Positions 1 to 9,382 are shown, numbered from the stretch's first letter. The stretch is DNA of 34,640 nt from Moraxella sp. (GCF_030525845.1 NZ_JAUNDY010000019.1:1-34640); one strand, 5' to 3'. Notes: a model not told the origin generated them from the letters alone. A program made the numbers and translations.

Positions 1-694
1 ATATCAATGCCATGCCAAATAAGTCGTATTGTAAATGTACAAGGGTGAATAGTATGCTACTGATGAGCGTTGCCATAAGTGTGTTTTTCTTGATGTGCAC
101 ATGACCAAACAAGCGAATGGGGGCAGTATCTAGACCAGCTTGATGAGATATAGCTCCAAAGATAAGCCCACGAAATACTAACTCTTCATATATTGGGGCG
201 ATGATGATAATGGCAAAAATGAGCAAGAGCTGGGACTGCTGATTGATTAGTCCATCCAAAAAATCCATCGGGGACTTATCAGCGATGACGGTCAAAATCT
301 CGCTAATGACCATAAAAATGATCAGGTTAATCAGGCTGATGATGACACTGGTAAGGGTGGGGGATTTGATGCCAAAAAAATACTTCATGGCTTGCCATGT
401 ATGAATGTCATGGGTGTTATTTAATTTTTTGAATTTTAAAAATACTAATAGCAAAGATACCAAAGTAAACACCAAAGCGGTAAATATAACCGATAGAGCA
501 ACAACCACACCATTTTGAGAACCTTGCGTGATGAGGTTGGCGACATCCATTTGGGTGGATTTAGGGTAATATGCCAAACCCGCCAAATACACGCCGATAA
601 GTTGCAGGGTAAACATGCCAAATAAGCAGCATAAACAAATGGCGGTAACACCTGTCCAAGAAAAAGCAAAGAGGGCTGGGCGATGATGGGGCAT
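1..694 (-). CDS. CPBP family intramembrane metalloprotease (partial, C-terminus outside window)
   Basis: Read directly on the minus strand from an ATG at 694; the frame stays open to the window edge, giving about 231 residues with several hydrophobic segments. It carries the CPBP/CAAX-protease (Abi) motif EELVFRG at residues 170-176 and the second motif FTLVHLQYD with His220. In this family these residues form the metal-dependent active site in the membrane; substrates of bacterial members are mostly unknown. The start gives a short basic N-terminus followed by a transmembrane segment. The gene lies downstream of tRNA-Leu on the same strand but is separated from it by a terminator. The family assignment is firm; the role is not known. 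Confidence 0.85.
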   Translation of the reverse strand, partial: MPHHRPALFAFSWTGVTAICLCCLFGMFTLQLIGVYLAGLAYYPKSTQMDVANLITQGSQNGVVVALSVIFTALVFTLVSLLLVFLKFKKLNNTHDIHTWQAMKYFFGIKSPTLTSVIISLINLIIFMVISEILTVIADKSPMDFLDGLINQQSQLLLIFAIIIIAPIYEELVFRGLIFGAISHQAGLDTAPIRLFGHVHIKKNTLMATLISSILFTLVHLQYDLFGMALI

Positions 695-743
695 GGCGTA
701 CCTTGTGTTTATTGGTAAAGCAGATGAGGGCTGGTCAAATAAC

Positions 744-773
744 AAAAAACTCAACCGTATTCACGATTGAGTT
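744..773 (-). terminator. Intrinsic terminator of tRNA-Leu
   Basis: On the minus strand a 10-bp stem (AACTCAATCG against CGGTTGAGTT, with one U-G pair) and a 6-nt loop are followed by a run of Ts. It starts 6 nt after the tRNA 3' CCA, as expected for a stand-alone tRNA transcription unit. Confidence 0.8.
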
Positions 774-779
774 GATGTA

Positions 780-864
780 TGGTGGGGTCGGAGAGACTCG
801 AACTCTCACGGGTCGCCCCGCTGGAACCTAAATCCAGTGCGTCTACCAATTTCGCCACGACCCC
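780..864 (-). tRNA. tRNA-Leu (anticodon UAG), CCA encoded
   Basis: On the minus strand the acceptor stem GGGGTCG (858-864) pairs with CGACCCC (784-790), followed by discriminator A and an encoded CCA at 780-782. The anticodon stem CTGGA/TCCAG encloses the loop TTTAGGT, so the anticodon is TAG. The T arm GAGAGTTCGAGTCTCTC is intact, and the long variable arm of a class II tRNA-Leu is present. Length is 85 nt including CCA. Confidence 0.97.
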
Positions 865-877
865 TAGATGGCTCAAC

Positions 878-905
878 ATTATACACGATTGTGGCAACCT
901 GTCAA
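878..905 (-). promoter_or_regulatory. Promoter of tRNA-Leu
   Basis: On the minus strand a consensus -35 TTGACA (900-905), a 16-nt spacer and a consensus -10 TATAAT (878-883) lie just upstream of the tRNA 5' end at 864. The near-perfect boxes fit a highly expressed stable RNA. Confidence 0.85.
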
Positions 906-1225
906 GTGGTTTGTCAAATTTTTTTGTCACAGTGATTGGCATCATGTGTTTTCGAGTGGTAAGTTAAGATGGGCTATTTTGCGTTCATCGCTTATTGGGT
1001 GTTGCTTTATTATTTTTGGATAGGAAAATACATTATAGGCTATTCGTGGTTGGCGTTATTGGTTTGCAAAAAATAACATAAGTCCCCGTGGATAAACCCC
1101 AGCATTGAGGTTGATACAAACCTTGCCAAAAGAGTACCATTCTTTGTAAATGATAAATATTCGCTTTTCAAAAATAGCAAAATATGTTATCTTAATCGCT
1201 GTTTTTTATAAAAAGATAAAATGAC
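906..1225. other. Intergenic region without recognised gene
   Basis: This AT-rich gap lies between the tRNA promoter and the oxygenase gene. No RNA gene, repeat or convincing ORF is visible. The promoter of the downstream plus-strand pair must lie here, but no strong -35/-10 pair stands out. Confidence 0.5.
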
Positions 1226-1831
1226 ATGAATACCCAATTGCCTTTTTGTATTGACTGGCACACCCTAATTGACCCACGCCTTGATGACTTTGTCCATACA
1301 GGTACTATGGTGCTTGATGATGTTTTTGATTCTGAGAGCCTAACCGCCCTGCAAAATGAGAGCGGATTTATTGGGTATAAAGAAGCCAAGCTCACGCATG
1401 GCGAGCGAGAAACTACCATTCGTGGCGACAGCATTCGCTGGATTGATGAGAGCTGTCCTGTGGGGGTAAACTATCTTGGGGCGATTGATGAGCTGGGGCG
1501 GTATTTTAATGCCACGCTGTATGCGGGCATTCGTTCGAGTGAAGCTCATTATGCCTGCTATCCTGCAGGCTTTGGCTACAAGTGGCACTCGGACAACCCC
1601 AAAGGGCGAGATGAGCGAGTGATTTCGGCGGTGTTTTATCTGAATGACAACTGGACGGCAGATGATGGCGGTCAAATTACGGTCGTGGATAAGACAGATA
1701 ATACCGTACAGCTCATGCCACAGTTAAACCGACTTGTGATTTTTGACAGTAACCTGCTACATCAAGTAGAAATCACTAACCGTCAGCGTTTTTCTATCGC
1801 CACTTGGCTAAGACGAGATGACAGGGTTTAA
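1226..1831 (+). CDS. 2OG-Fe(II) oxygenase (SM-20/prolyl 4-hydroxylase-like)
   Basis: A 201-residue protein with the double-stranded beta-helix signature of Fe(II)/2-oxoglutarate dioxygenases: the WHSDN motif supplies iron ligands His121 and Asp123, LLHQVE supplies distal His179, and Arg188 in RQRFSIATW is placed to bind the 2-oxoglutarate carboxylate. Such enzymes hydroxylate protein or small-molecule substrates using O2 and 2-oxoglutarate. No signal peptide is seen, so it should be cytoplasmic. It ends 16 nt before the exporter gene and the two are probably co-transcribed. The substrate cannot be deduced from sequence. Confidence 0.85.
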   Translation: MNTQLPFCIDWHTLIDPRLDDFVHTGTMVLDDVFDSESLTALQNESGFIGYKEAKLTHGERETTIRGDSIRWIDESCPVGVNYLGAIDELGRYFNATLYAGIRSSEAHYACYPAGFGYKWHSDNPKGRDERVISAVFYLNDNWTADDGGQITVVDKTDNTVQLMPQLNRLVIFDSNLLHQVEITNRQRFSIATWLRRDDRV

Positions 1832-1847
1832 GGCATAGCGATACACC

Positions 1848-2714
1848 ATGCTCTACATCATCATCGCCCTACTCATCTGGGCAAGCTCATTTACTGCTGG
1901 TAAATACGCTTATACCATGTTTGACCCTGCCTTTGCCATACAGTTACGCTTTATCATCGCAAGCCTGATTGTTTTGCCCTTTTTTATCAAAACTTACCCC
2001 AGTATCGACAAGCCCACTCGCAAAAAACTCTGGGGCATCTCCTTGCTCATGTCTCCCATTGGCATTTTTATGCAGTTCATGGGGCTTTTTTACACATCGG
2101 CAAGCAGTGCGGTGGTCATCATCGGCACAGAGCCGATACTGGTACTGGTGCTGGGCTTTTTACTCTTTAAAAGTAAAGTCGCTCTCTATGACTGGGCATT
2201 AAGTGCCATCGCATTTTTGGGGATTTGCCTACTGGTCTTAGGCTCAAAAGACGATGGAGCGGTGGACTTGTTTGGGCTGACATTGGTCTTTTTGGCAGGG
2301 GCAGGCTTTGCTCTTAGCCTATATGTCGCCAAAGAAGTGATGGCAAGGCTTGATAACAAAGTTTATACCTCCACCATCTTGGTGTAGGGCATGATTTTAT
2401 GCTTACCCTTCTCGCTGGTTTTGGTAAAAAATTGGCAAGTTGATTTTAATTGGCTTGGCTTATTATCAGTGCTATACTTAGGGGTGTGTTGTAGCTGGCT
2501 TGCCTATAAACTATGGAACTTGGGACTTGCCAAAACCCCTGCTCATATTAGCGGTATGTTAATCAGTTTAGAACCTGTATTTGGCGTGCTACTGGCAATG
2601 GTGCTACTGGGCGAGACGATGACGCTGTTGATGGCGGTTGGGAGCGTGCTGGTGATTGGCTCAGCGATGTTATCGACTGTCATTCCGATGATTAAACAAA
2701 AACAAGCCCAATAA
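1848..2714 (+). pseudogene. EamA/DMT-family transporter interrupted by an in-frame TAG
   Basis: Two open stretches (1848-2387 and 2391-2714) lie in the same reading frame and are divided only by TAG at 2385-2387. Together they encode about 288 residues with roughly ten hydrophobic segments in two similar halves, the normal size and shape of an EamA (drug/metabolite transporter) exporter. The first part carries an N-terminal half plus a piece of the second. Re-initiation at ATG 2391, four nt after the stop, could give a C-terminal fragment, but a working exporter needs both halves. A CAG-to-TAG change, a sequencing error or suppression are all possible. It follows the oxygenase gene by 16 nt. 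Confidence 0.8.
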
Positions 2715-2730
2715 AGACAATCAAAATCCT

Positions 2731-2757
2731 AAAACCCCCTTATTTTAAGGGGGTTTT
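2731..2757. terminator. Bidirectional terminator between the EamA gene and znuD
   Basis: A perfect 12-bp inverted repeat (AAAACCCCCTTA, loop TTT, TAAGGGGGTTTT) lies between convergent genes. A-runs and T-runs flank the GC core on both sides, so it can end transcription from either direction. Confidence 0.9.
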
Positions 2758-2764
2758 ATCGGCT

Positions 2765-5287
2765 TTAGTATTTTATATTCACCGACAAACTCACATTTCG
2801 CCCTTGCTGTGGCACAAAGGGCAAAAATGAGTTGTGGATATACACCTTTTCATCAAGCACATTATTGGCACGAATTGACCAAGTGGTGTCGGCATTGCCA
2901 AAGGCTTTGTGATAATCTAGCCCCAAATTCAAAAGATTGTAGCCGTCTGTGGCATCTTCATTGATATAAATGGGGCAAAGTTTGTTTCGCCCTGCGTTAT
3001 GGTAGGGGCATTCGCTGTCGTATTTGGCAGCGACAGACTCCGAAGTGCGTTTTTGGGCAAAGACTTTACTAAATTCTAGGGACGACGACCAATTACCGTG
3101 TTCGCCATTGATACGAAAACCAAGTCTGTCAGGCGACATTCTAGGGGCGTGGCGGTCTGGGCGAGTGATGGTCTCTTGTCCGATGATGGGGCGTTTGTAG
3201 ATGGCACATTCTTCTTCATAATCTGGGTGCGTTCTGCTCCACCCACAGTCCTCTGGGTCTTCGTAACCGACCAGTTGTCGGTCGCCATAGATGTTACCCA
3301 CAAAAATGGGGTCGAAGCCGTACAATCTGCCACGCACTTTGTCGCCAAATACCGATATTTTGTAATTGGGGTTAAATTGATAGCCAATCTCTAATTCCGC
3401 CCCACGAATTTTGGCTTTGGACTGGGTAAAGCGTCTCATGGCAAGATTGCCAACTTTATACAGATTTTCTGGATGGATATAATTGTCAAAGTTATTGCCA
3501 TAGACACTGCCTTTGACACTCCATTTATCGCCCTTAAAGGTCGCCCCAAATTCTAGGTTGTTTGATTTTTCTTTGTTCAGGGCTTTGTTTCCAAACATAA
3601 ATGAATTGGTCGCCAAATGCTTGCCGTGATAATAAAGCTCCATCGGTGTGGGAATGCGTTCGTTGTGCGAATAAGTCGTATCAAGGCGAAGTTTGGGCGT
3701 AATGTCCCAAAGAGCGGTGATGGCGTATGAAGTGGCGTGGTTTTTGTAGGGAGTTAGGTCGGGGTATTCTTGACGAATGCGTCTGCCAAAACTTTTTAGG
3801 GTGTGGTCAATCTCATCTAGGTCATAATGCACGCCAATTTCGGTATTCTCGTGGCGGTAGCCTGTTTCAAGCGTTAGATTGCCAAACTTGGCATTGGTTA
3901 AGGCAAACAGCCCCAAACTTTCTTGGGTGTTTTCTACTAAGGGTCGCTTGTTGCTTTGTTTTTCCTTAATGCTTGGGATAAGGGCGTGTGTGCGGTTGTG
4001 CTGATAATCCGCTCCCCACACCAATCCATATTTGTCAAACAGCGTATGATGAAAACTTAATTTGCCAAGCCTTGCATCATTGCCATAATACACAGGATTG
4101 CCCTGCACAAACCGCTCTTTGCTGCCTGTCATAATCGGCTTGCCCTCATCAAACTCGGCGTGCTTATAGTCGCTTTGTCCTAAGTTTAGCTTGATTTTAT
4201 CCAGCCAAACAAAGGGGTTGTTTAACTCGCCTTGTAGGCTTGTGCTACGAGAACGCATTTCAAGCCAAGGGGCTTTGTGGTTGTGGTTGTGCTTATGCCC
4301 ATAGACATTGTCGTGGCTGTGGGTGGGATCTGCCTCGTGGTCATTACCACAATGAAAATGCAAGGCATCAATCATATCGCTGTCGTCCATCAGGTGCGGA
4401 TAAATGGTCAGATAATGCCGACCTCGCCCCAGCTTAGCATCAGGCTCCAAGATGTGGGCTGAACATTCATCAAATTTGTGGTTATGCCCCACCAGTCCAT
4501 AATTTTCACGGCGTAAGGTATGAGCAATGCCAAGATAGCCTTGATTGCCAATATAAGATAAGCCGATGGTGTTTGCTTTGGTGTTGTTATAAGAATCTGG
4601 CAAATATTTTAAGGTCTCATCATCAAACTTAATGGCAGGCACATTATAAGGATTGGCATCTCGTGCCAAGCCCTCCACACGCATCGCCACACGCTCCCCC
4701 ATAGGAAATGCCAACGATGAAGTAACCAGCTTTTCATTAGAGCCTGTGGTATGGCGAGTTAAAACCTCTCCCTCTAACCCTAACGGCATACGAGTGGGTA
4801 TCTTAGCGTCCACCACATTGATAACCCCAGCAGGCGAGGCATTTGCGTGCATAAGCGTACTTGCCCCACGCACAAGCTCCACCCGACTGGCAAGCAAAGT
4901 ATCCACCGATACGGCATGGTCAGGGCTGATATTTGACATGTCCGTTACGCCCAGTGCGTTATTAAGCACCTTCACACGCACACCCTCTTGCCCACGCACC
5001 ACAGGGGCAGACGCACCCCCGCCAAAGGGGTTTGAATGAATGCCAAGCTCACCTGACAAGGCATTGCCCAGTGTGGCGGAGCGTTGTTGGAGTTTGGATT
5101 TGGAGACGGTGGTGTCAGAGGCTTTTTGATTACCCACAAAGGCATGTCCTTGTACAGGACTGCGATTAAGGGTGATATGCATGCTCTCCAAAACCACGTG
5201 AGGTTCACCATTTGGTGTTTCATGAGCAAAAGCGGTGTTGGCTAAGGTGGCTAGCACCGCACAAGAAAGCGTTTTATAAGTCCTCAT
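2765..5287 (-). CDS. znuD: TonB-dependent outer-membrane receptor, ZnuD-like zinc receptor
   Basis: An 840-residue outer-membrane protein. Residues 1-21 form a signal peptide (cleavage after AFA), about 50-165 form the plug domain with the typical VELVRG and SPAGVINVVD segments, and the rest is a beta barrel ending in a terminal aromatic residue (NIKY), the usual outer-membrane targeting signature. A His/Asp-rich extracellular stretch at about 310-338 (HFHCGNDHEAD then HSHDNVYGHKHNHNHK) is typical of the ZnuD/TdfJ zinc receptors of Neisseria and Moraxella, which pass zinc across the outer membrane using TonB energy. A candidate Zur box lies upstream. It is divergent from dapE, itself a zinc enzyme. 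The receptor class is certain; zinc is the likely ligand. Confidence 0.85.
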   Translation of the reverse strand: MRTYKTLSCAVLATLANTAFAHETPNGEPHVVLESMHITLNRSPVQGHAFVGNQKASDTTVSKSKLQQRSATLGNALSGELGIHSNPFGGGASAPVVRGQEGVRVKVLNNALGVTDMSNISPDHAVSVDTLLASRVELVRGASTLMHANASPAGVINVVDAKIPTRMPLGLEGEVLTRHTTGSNEKLVTSSLAFPMGERVAMRVEGLARDANPYNVPAIKFDDETLKYLPDSYNNTKANTIGLSYIGNQGYLGIAHTLRRENYGLVGHNHKFDECSAHILEPDAKLGRGRHYLTIYPHLMDDSDMIDALHFHCGNDHEADPTHSHDNVYGHKHNHNHKAPWLEMRSRSTSLQGELNNPFVWLDKIKLNLGQSDYKHAEFDEGKPIMTGSKERFVQGNPVYYGNDARLGKLSFHHTLFDKYGLVWGADYQHNRTHALIPSIKEKQSNKRPLVENTQESLGLFALTNAKFGNLTLETGYRHENTEIGVHYDLDEIDHTLKSFGRRIRQEYPDLTPYKNHATSYAITALWDITPKLRLDTTYSHNERIPTPMELYYHGKHLATNSFMFGNKALNKEKSNNLEFGATFKGDKWSVKGSVYGNNFDNYIHPENLYKVGNLAMRRFTQSKAKIRGAELEIGYQFNPNYKISVFGDKVRGRLYGFDPIFVGNIYGDRQLVGYEDPEDCGWSRTHPDYEEECAIYKRPIIGQETITRPDRHAPRMSPDRLGFRINGEHGNWSSSLEFSKVFAQKRTSESVAAKYDSECPYHNAGRNKLCPIYINEDATDGYNLLNLGLDYHKAFGNADTTWSIRANNVLDEKVYIHNSFLPFVPQQGRNVSLSVNIKY

Positions 5288-5328
5288 GACCTATCCTTTT
5301 CATAAATATTTTAAAAAATAACATGATT

Positions 5329-5345
5329 AAGTAATATTATAACAT
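5329..5345 (-). promoter_or_regulatory. Candidate Zur operator upstream of znuD
   Basis: The stretch AAGTAATA-T-TATAACAT is an imperfect palindrome. Its right half matches the Zur half-site TATAACAT exactly and its left half matches 6 of 8 positions of ATGTTATA. It sits about 40 nt before the znuD start in an AT-rich region, so chance similarity is possible. The placement fits zinc-dependent repression of znuD. Confidence 0.5.
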
Positions 5346-5407
5346 TTAAAAATATAATTATACAATATAACATAACAAATAAAAACTCATTACTTTTATG
5401 TAAAAAT

Positions 5408-5417
5408 TTGCTACAAT
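5408..5417 (+). promoter_or_regulatory. Extended -10 promoter of dapE
   Basis: TTGCTACAAT contains TGC directly before TACAAT, an extended -10 element (5/6 match), about 50 nt before the dapE ATG. No good -35 is visible, as is common with extended -10 promoters. Confidence 0.5.
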
Positions 5418-5468
5418 GACATCTGCTTTTTATTTATCCATCAACCATTGACCGACAAGATCGCACCC

Positions 5469-6647
5469 ATGACCCCCACTCTATCCCTATCCACCGCCCT
5501 ACTACAACAGCCGTCCATTACCCCCAATGATTTTGAATGCCAAAATATATTGGCAGAGTTTTTGGGGAAATTGGGTTTTGAGTGTGAATTTATGCACTTT
5601 GGCGACCCTAATGACAACGGCAAAAACGCCCAAGTTAAAAATCTCTACGCCAAGAAAAAAGGCTCTGACCCTACCGCCCCCCATTTGTGCTTTGCAGGTC
5701 ATACCGATGTCGTGCCTGTGGGCGATGAGAGTCTTTGGACTTACCCACCTTTTTCAGCGACGGTGGCGAAGGGCTTCTTGTGGGGGCGTGGGGCGAGCGA
5801 CATGAAAACCGCCATCGCCTCATTTTGTGTGGCGTGTGAAAATTTTATCAAACAAAATCCCAACCACAAAGGCGACATCTCCCTACTCATCACCGCAGAC
5901 GAAGAAGGCGTGGCGATTAACGGCACTGAAAAAGTCGCCCGAGCATTGGCAGGGCGTGGCGAACGCATGGATTATTGCTTGGTGGGCGAGCCGTCCAGCA
6001 CAAGCGTACTCGGAGACATCATCAAAAACGGTCGGCGTGGCTCATTAAATGGCAAACTTACCGTAACTGGCAAACAAGGACACATCGCTTATCCACATTT
6101 GGCAGTCAATCCAGTCCACGAAGTATCGCAAGCATTGGCAGAGCTTGTGGCGACCACTTGGGACAATGGTAATGATTATTTTCCTGCCACCAGTATGCAA
6201 ATTTCTAACATCAATGGTGGCACAGGGGCGAGCAATGTTATCCCTAATAGTGTGGAAGTATTGTTTAATTTTCGCTTTTGCACCGAAAATACGGCAGAGA
6301 GCTTAAAGGCAAAAACCCATGCCATTTTTGATAAACACTTTCAGGGCAGTAAAGCCACTTATCACATCGAATGGAGTTTGTCAGGCGAGCCGTTTTTGAC
6401 CCCCAAAGGCAACTTTGTCGATGCGGTGGTGTCCGCCATCAATGAAATCACAGGCACAAAGGCACAGCTTTCCACAAGTGGCGGAACTTCGGACGGTCGC
6501 TTTATCGCTCCCATCATGAATGCTCAGGTGGTTGAGCTTGGTGTGCTTAATGACACCATTCATCAGATTGATGAAAAAGTGGCGGTGGAGGATTTGGAAA
6601 AGCTCACACTCATTTATCAGCAAATTTTACAAAAACTCATCGCCTAG
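5469..6647 (+). CDS. dapE: Succinyl-diaminopimelate desuccinylase
   Basis: M20-family zinc peptidase of the lysine/diaminopimelate pathway: hydrolyses N-succinyl-LL-diaminopimelate to LL-diaminopimelate and succinate in the cytoplasm. Visible motifs, numbered from the ATG at 5469: metal ligand His78 in [13 protein letters not shown], bridging Asp111 in GRGASDMK, and the catalytic/metal pair Glu145-Glu146 in TADEEG. Length is 392 residues, near the family norm (about 375-380). The frame is open from TTG 5448, which would add seven residues, but the ATG at 5469 gives the usual DapE N-terminus ([19 protein letters not shown]) and is preferred. The next gene starts 23 nt downstream, so the ABC transporter may be co-transcribed. 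Confidence 0.95.
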   Translation: MTPTLSLSTALLQQPSITPNDFECQNILAEFLGKLGFECEFMHFGDPNDNGKNAQVKNLYAKKKGSDPTAPHLCFAGHTDVVPVGDESLWTYPPFSATVAKGFLWGRGASDMKTAIASFCVACENFIKQNPNHKGDISLLITADEEGVAINGTEKVARALAGRGERMDYCLVGEPSSTSVLGDIIKNGRRGSLNGKLTVTGKQGHIAYPHLAVNPVHEVSQALAELVATTWDNGNDYFPATSMQISNINGGTGASNVIPNSVEVLFNFRFCTENTAESLKAKTHAIFDKHFQGSKATYHIEWSLSGEPFLTPKGNFVDAVVSAINEITGTKAQLSTSGGTSDGRFIAPIMNAQVVELGVLNDTIHQIDEKVAVEDLEKLTLIYQQILQKLIA

Positions 6648-6670
6648 TTTACACTTATAGGAAATCCACG

Positions 6671-7654
6671 ATGATCACAGCTTTACCAACTTTTTCTTGG
6701 CGTTCGCCCTTATTTGTGAATATGGGGGCGTTGTTTGTGCTGTTTATTTTTGTCATCATCAGCATTTCGGTGGGGGTGGCGGATTTTTCGTGGGGCAAAT
6801 TATTTGACGACACGGACAACAGTTTACAATTACTGCTTGTTAGTCGTTTGCCCCGTACGCTTGCTTTGATATTGACAGGGGCGAGCATGGCAATTGCAGG
6901 CATGATGATGCAAGTGGTGCTAAAAAACCGCTTTGTCGAGCCGTCTATGGTGGGGGCAACGCAGTCGGCGGTTTTGGGAATTTTGCTTACCAGCCTATAT
7001 ATGCCAAGCCTGCCCCTTTTGGGTAAGATGAGCGTGGCAACCGTCATGGCATTTGTTGGTATGATGGTGTTTATGAATCTTATCAAACGCTTACCGCCCA
7101 CAGATTTTCTTATCATTCCTTTGGTGGGGATTGTCTTTGGGGGGATTATTGATTCGGCGACCTTGTTTTTGGCGTATCAGACTGAAATGGTGCAAATGCT
7201 CTCGGTGTGGCGGTTTGGCGATTTTTCAAGCGTGCTGGCGGGGCGCTATGAGACCTTGTGGCTCGTTGGGGTGTTGTCCATCATCGCTTATGTGATGGCG
7301 GATAGGCTTACCATCATTGGGCTTGGGGACGGTATCGCCAAAAACTTAGGCATCAACAAAGACGCCGTGATGTGGCTTGCCATTGGCATGGTAGCGATGA
7401 TTAGTGCGGTGGTGGTGGTTACGGTGGGGGCGATTAGTTTTGTGGGATTGGTTGTGCCAAACATTGTCAGTCGTCTGGTGGGCGACCGTCTGCGTGTGTC
7501 GCTCCCTGCGGTGGCACTGCTCGGCTCATCGTGTGTATTGCTTTGCGATATTATTGGGCGAGTGATTCGTTATCCCTTTGAAATTCCTGTGTATGTGGTG
7601 TTTGGGGTGCTGGGGTCGGCATTGTTTTTGTGGTTATTGTCAAGGGCGAAATAG
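6671..7654 (+). CDS. FecCD-family ABC permease, siderophore/iron type (first permease)
   Basis: A 327-residue inner-membrane permease with about nine hydrophobic segments and FecCD-family signatures: RLPRTLALILTGASMAIAGMMMQ near the N-terminus, the coupling-helix region GDGIAKNLGI, and the conserved GAISFVGLVVPNIVSR. It resembles the CeuB/ViuD/FatD/FetC branch that imports ferric catecholate or related siderophores from the periplasm. AGGAAA provides a ribosome-binding site ahead of ATG 6671. It follows dapE by 23 nt and is followed after 7 nt by the second permease, so the pair should form the transmembrane heterodimer. No dedicated substrate-binding protein gene lies alongside. Confidence 0.85.
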   Translation: MITALPTFSWRSPLFVNMGALFVLFIFVIISISVGVADFSWGKLFDDTDNSLQLLLVSRLPRTLALILTGASMAIAGMMMQVVLKNRFVEPSMVGATQSAVLGILLTSLYMPSLPLLGKMSVATVMAFVGMMVFMNLIKRLPPTDFLIIPLVGIVFGGIIDSATLFLAYQTEMVQMLSVWRFGDFSSVLAGRYETLWLVGVLSIIAYVMADRLTIIGLGDGIAKNLGINKDAVMWLAIGMVAMISAVVVVTVGAISFVGLVVPNIVSRLVGDRLRVSLPAVALLGSSCVLLCDIIGRVIRYPFEIPVYVVFGVLGSALFLWLLSRAK

Positions 7655-7661
7655 GGGGCGT

Positions 7662-8630
7662 ATGATGACTTTTTTAAAAAACCACCCAATTTTTATTGCC
7701 TTGATTGTCCTTGTCATTGGTTGTGGGTTGTATTTGACTTTAAATGTAACAAGTTGGGATTTTGCCCTGCCACTGCGTACTCGCAAACTTATCGCCTTTT
7801 TGGTGGTGGGCTATGCGGTGGGCGTGTCCACACTGCTATTTCAGACGCTGACACACAATCCGATTTTGACGCCTAGTCTCTTGGGCTTTGACGCTTTGTA
7901 TGTGTTGATACAGAGTCTTATGTTGTTCTTTTTGGGCATGGTAAGCTATGTTACGTTGCCTGCGGTGGGTAAATTTGCCTTTGAAGTGGGCGTGATGATG
8001 GCGATGAGCGTTCTTATGTTTCGCTTTTTGTTCACGAGGCACAATCAGGATTTGACACGGCTTATCTTGGTGGGCGTGATTTTTGGGATACTGTTTAGAA
8101 GTTTGTCCTTTATGGTGGCTCGCATGATAAATCCTGATGAATTTGTTACCGTGCAAGCCCAAAGCTATGCCAGTTTTACCGCCGTCAATATCAAATTGCT
8201 GATGGCAAGTCTTGTGTTGTCTCTCATTACCTTTGTGTATGTATGGCGACAAAGATTTGCCCTTGATGTGCTACTTTTGGGTAAAAATTGTGCCATTGGT
8301 TTGGGTGTGCCTTATCGCAAACTCTCGCTTGGCATACTGATGACGATTGCTCTTTTGGTGTCTATGGCGACTGCTCTTGTCGGCCCGATTACGTTTTTTG
8401 GGCTTTTGGTGTGTGCCTTGACCAATCAATTTTGCACCAAAATGGCTCATGGCGAAAGACTGATTTTGGTAACGCTGGTGGCAAGCAGTACGCTGATTGT
8501 GGGGCAGGCGGTGTTTGAGCATGTCTTTAAAATGGCAGGCGTGCTTGAAGTGGTGATTGAGTTGTTTGGGGGTGTGGCGTTTTTGCTACTGATTTTTGCA
8601 CAATATCGCAAACAACGTACAACCCAATAA
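7662..8630 (+). CDS. FecCD-family ABC permease, siderophore/iron type (second permease)
   Basis: 322 residues from ATG 7662 (ATG 7665 is an alternative); AGGGGG lies just upstream at a good distance. The frame is open back to 7578 inside the upstream gene, but that region is a shadow of the first permease. Multiple transmembrane segments, the coupling-helix segment NCAIGLGVPYRK and the conserved ALVGPITFFGLLVCALTN place it in the FecCD family, in the branch paired with the upstream gene (FatC/ViuG/FetD-like). It should form the second half of the membrane channel. The next gene begins 43 nt downstream. Confidence 0.85.
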   Translation: MMTFLKNHPIFIALIVLVIGCGLYLTLNVTSWDFALPLRTRKLIAFLVVGYAVGVSTLLFQTLTHNPILTPSLLGFDALYVLIQSLMLFFLGMVSYVTLPAVGKFAFEVGVMMAMSVLMFRFLFTRHNQDLTRLILVGVIFGILFRSLSFMVARMINPDEFVTVQAQSYASFTAVNIKLLMASLVLSLITFVYVWRQRFALDVLLLGKNCAIGLGVPYRKLSLGILMTIALLVSMATALVGPITFFGLLVCALTNQFCTKMAHGERLILVTLVASSTLIVGQAVFEHVFKMAGVLEVVIELFGGVAFLLLIFAQYRKQRTTQ

Positions 8631-8673
8631 TTATTAATATATCAAATTTAATCCGTGGAACTTAGGTTGCTGT

Positions 8674-9375
8674 ATGACAAATAAACTAAAATCATTGCAT
8701 TTATTTGATGTGGTTATTTTGGCAATGATATTTTTTGGTTTTGCCATTTATAGTTCTAATATACAGTTTTTGGAGTTATTAAGTCAGGAGCAGGTCGCCC
8801 CCCAAACTTTGGAATTTAACAGTTCAAGCAATTGGTCGGGGATTATCAGCGAAATTGTGTCATTGGTGGCGGCATTTGGGTATTTGACCTATCGTAAATT
8901 TGATTTTAAGCAATTAAATTTTAGCGTCAATCGCTGGACATTACCAAAGGTGGTGCTATATATCCTCATTGCAGGGACGGTGGCATCGCTTTATGAGTAT
9001 TTGCAGTACTGGGCTTTTCCTAATCTTTATCCACAGACAGAGGCACAGTATGGGGCAAGCGAGCATTTTGCCATGTGGTCTGTCTCCTTTATTTTGTTTG
9101 CTCTGCTAAATGGGTTTTATGAGGAAGTATTTTTTATTGGGCTGGTGGCATTGACCGCAAAAAAACATTTGCCCATTGCCATTATGTTTACTTTGTTTGT
9201 GCGATTTGCCTTTCATACTTATCAAGGGCTGGCAGGGGCATTAACCATCACGACTTTGGGGATTGTGTTTTTATTATTGCGTTATAAAAGCGATGAACTA
9301 CTCCCCTTTACTTTGGCACATTCATTTTTTGATTTGTTTGGGCTTGGGTTGCCTTTATATTTATTGGAGGCATAA
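8674..9375 (+). CDS. CPBP-like intramembrane protein, probable protease homologue
   Basis: 233 residues with about seven hydrophobic segments. The C-terminal half has CPBP (CAAX protease/Abi) features: FYEEVFFIG, FAFHTYQG and LAHSFFD. In the first motif the arginine of EExxxR is replaced by isoleucine, while both glutamates and the histidines remain, so catalytic competence is uncertain. It lies between the permease genes and their ATPase, an unusual place for a protease-like gene. It may be an accessory to the transporter or a passenger. The start ATG has only a weak ribosome-binding site. Confidence 0.7.
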   Translation: MTNKLKSLHLFDVVILAMIFFGFAIYSSNIQFLELLSQEQVAPQTLEFNSSSNWSGIISEIVSLVAAFGYLTYRKFDFKQLNFSVNRWTLPKVVLYILIAGTVASLYEYLQYWAFPNLYPQTEAQYGASEHFAMWSVSFILFALLNGFYEEVFFIGLVALTAKKHLPIAIMFTLFVRFAFHTYQGLAGALTITTLGIVFLLLRYKSDELLPFTLAHSFFDLFGLGLPLYLLEA

Positions 9376-9382
9376 TTTTTTT

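Noticed and set aside
445-669. 74-codon minus-strand ORF
   Set aside because: It is a shifted-frame shadow of the CPBP protease gene (1-694), whose own frame carries EELVFRG and is open to the window edge.
5448-5468. TTG start for dapE seven codons upstream of the ATG
   Set aside because: No better ribosome-binding site is present and the ATG at 5469 gives the conserved DapE N-terminus.
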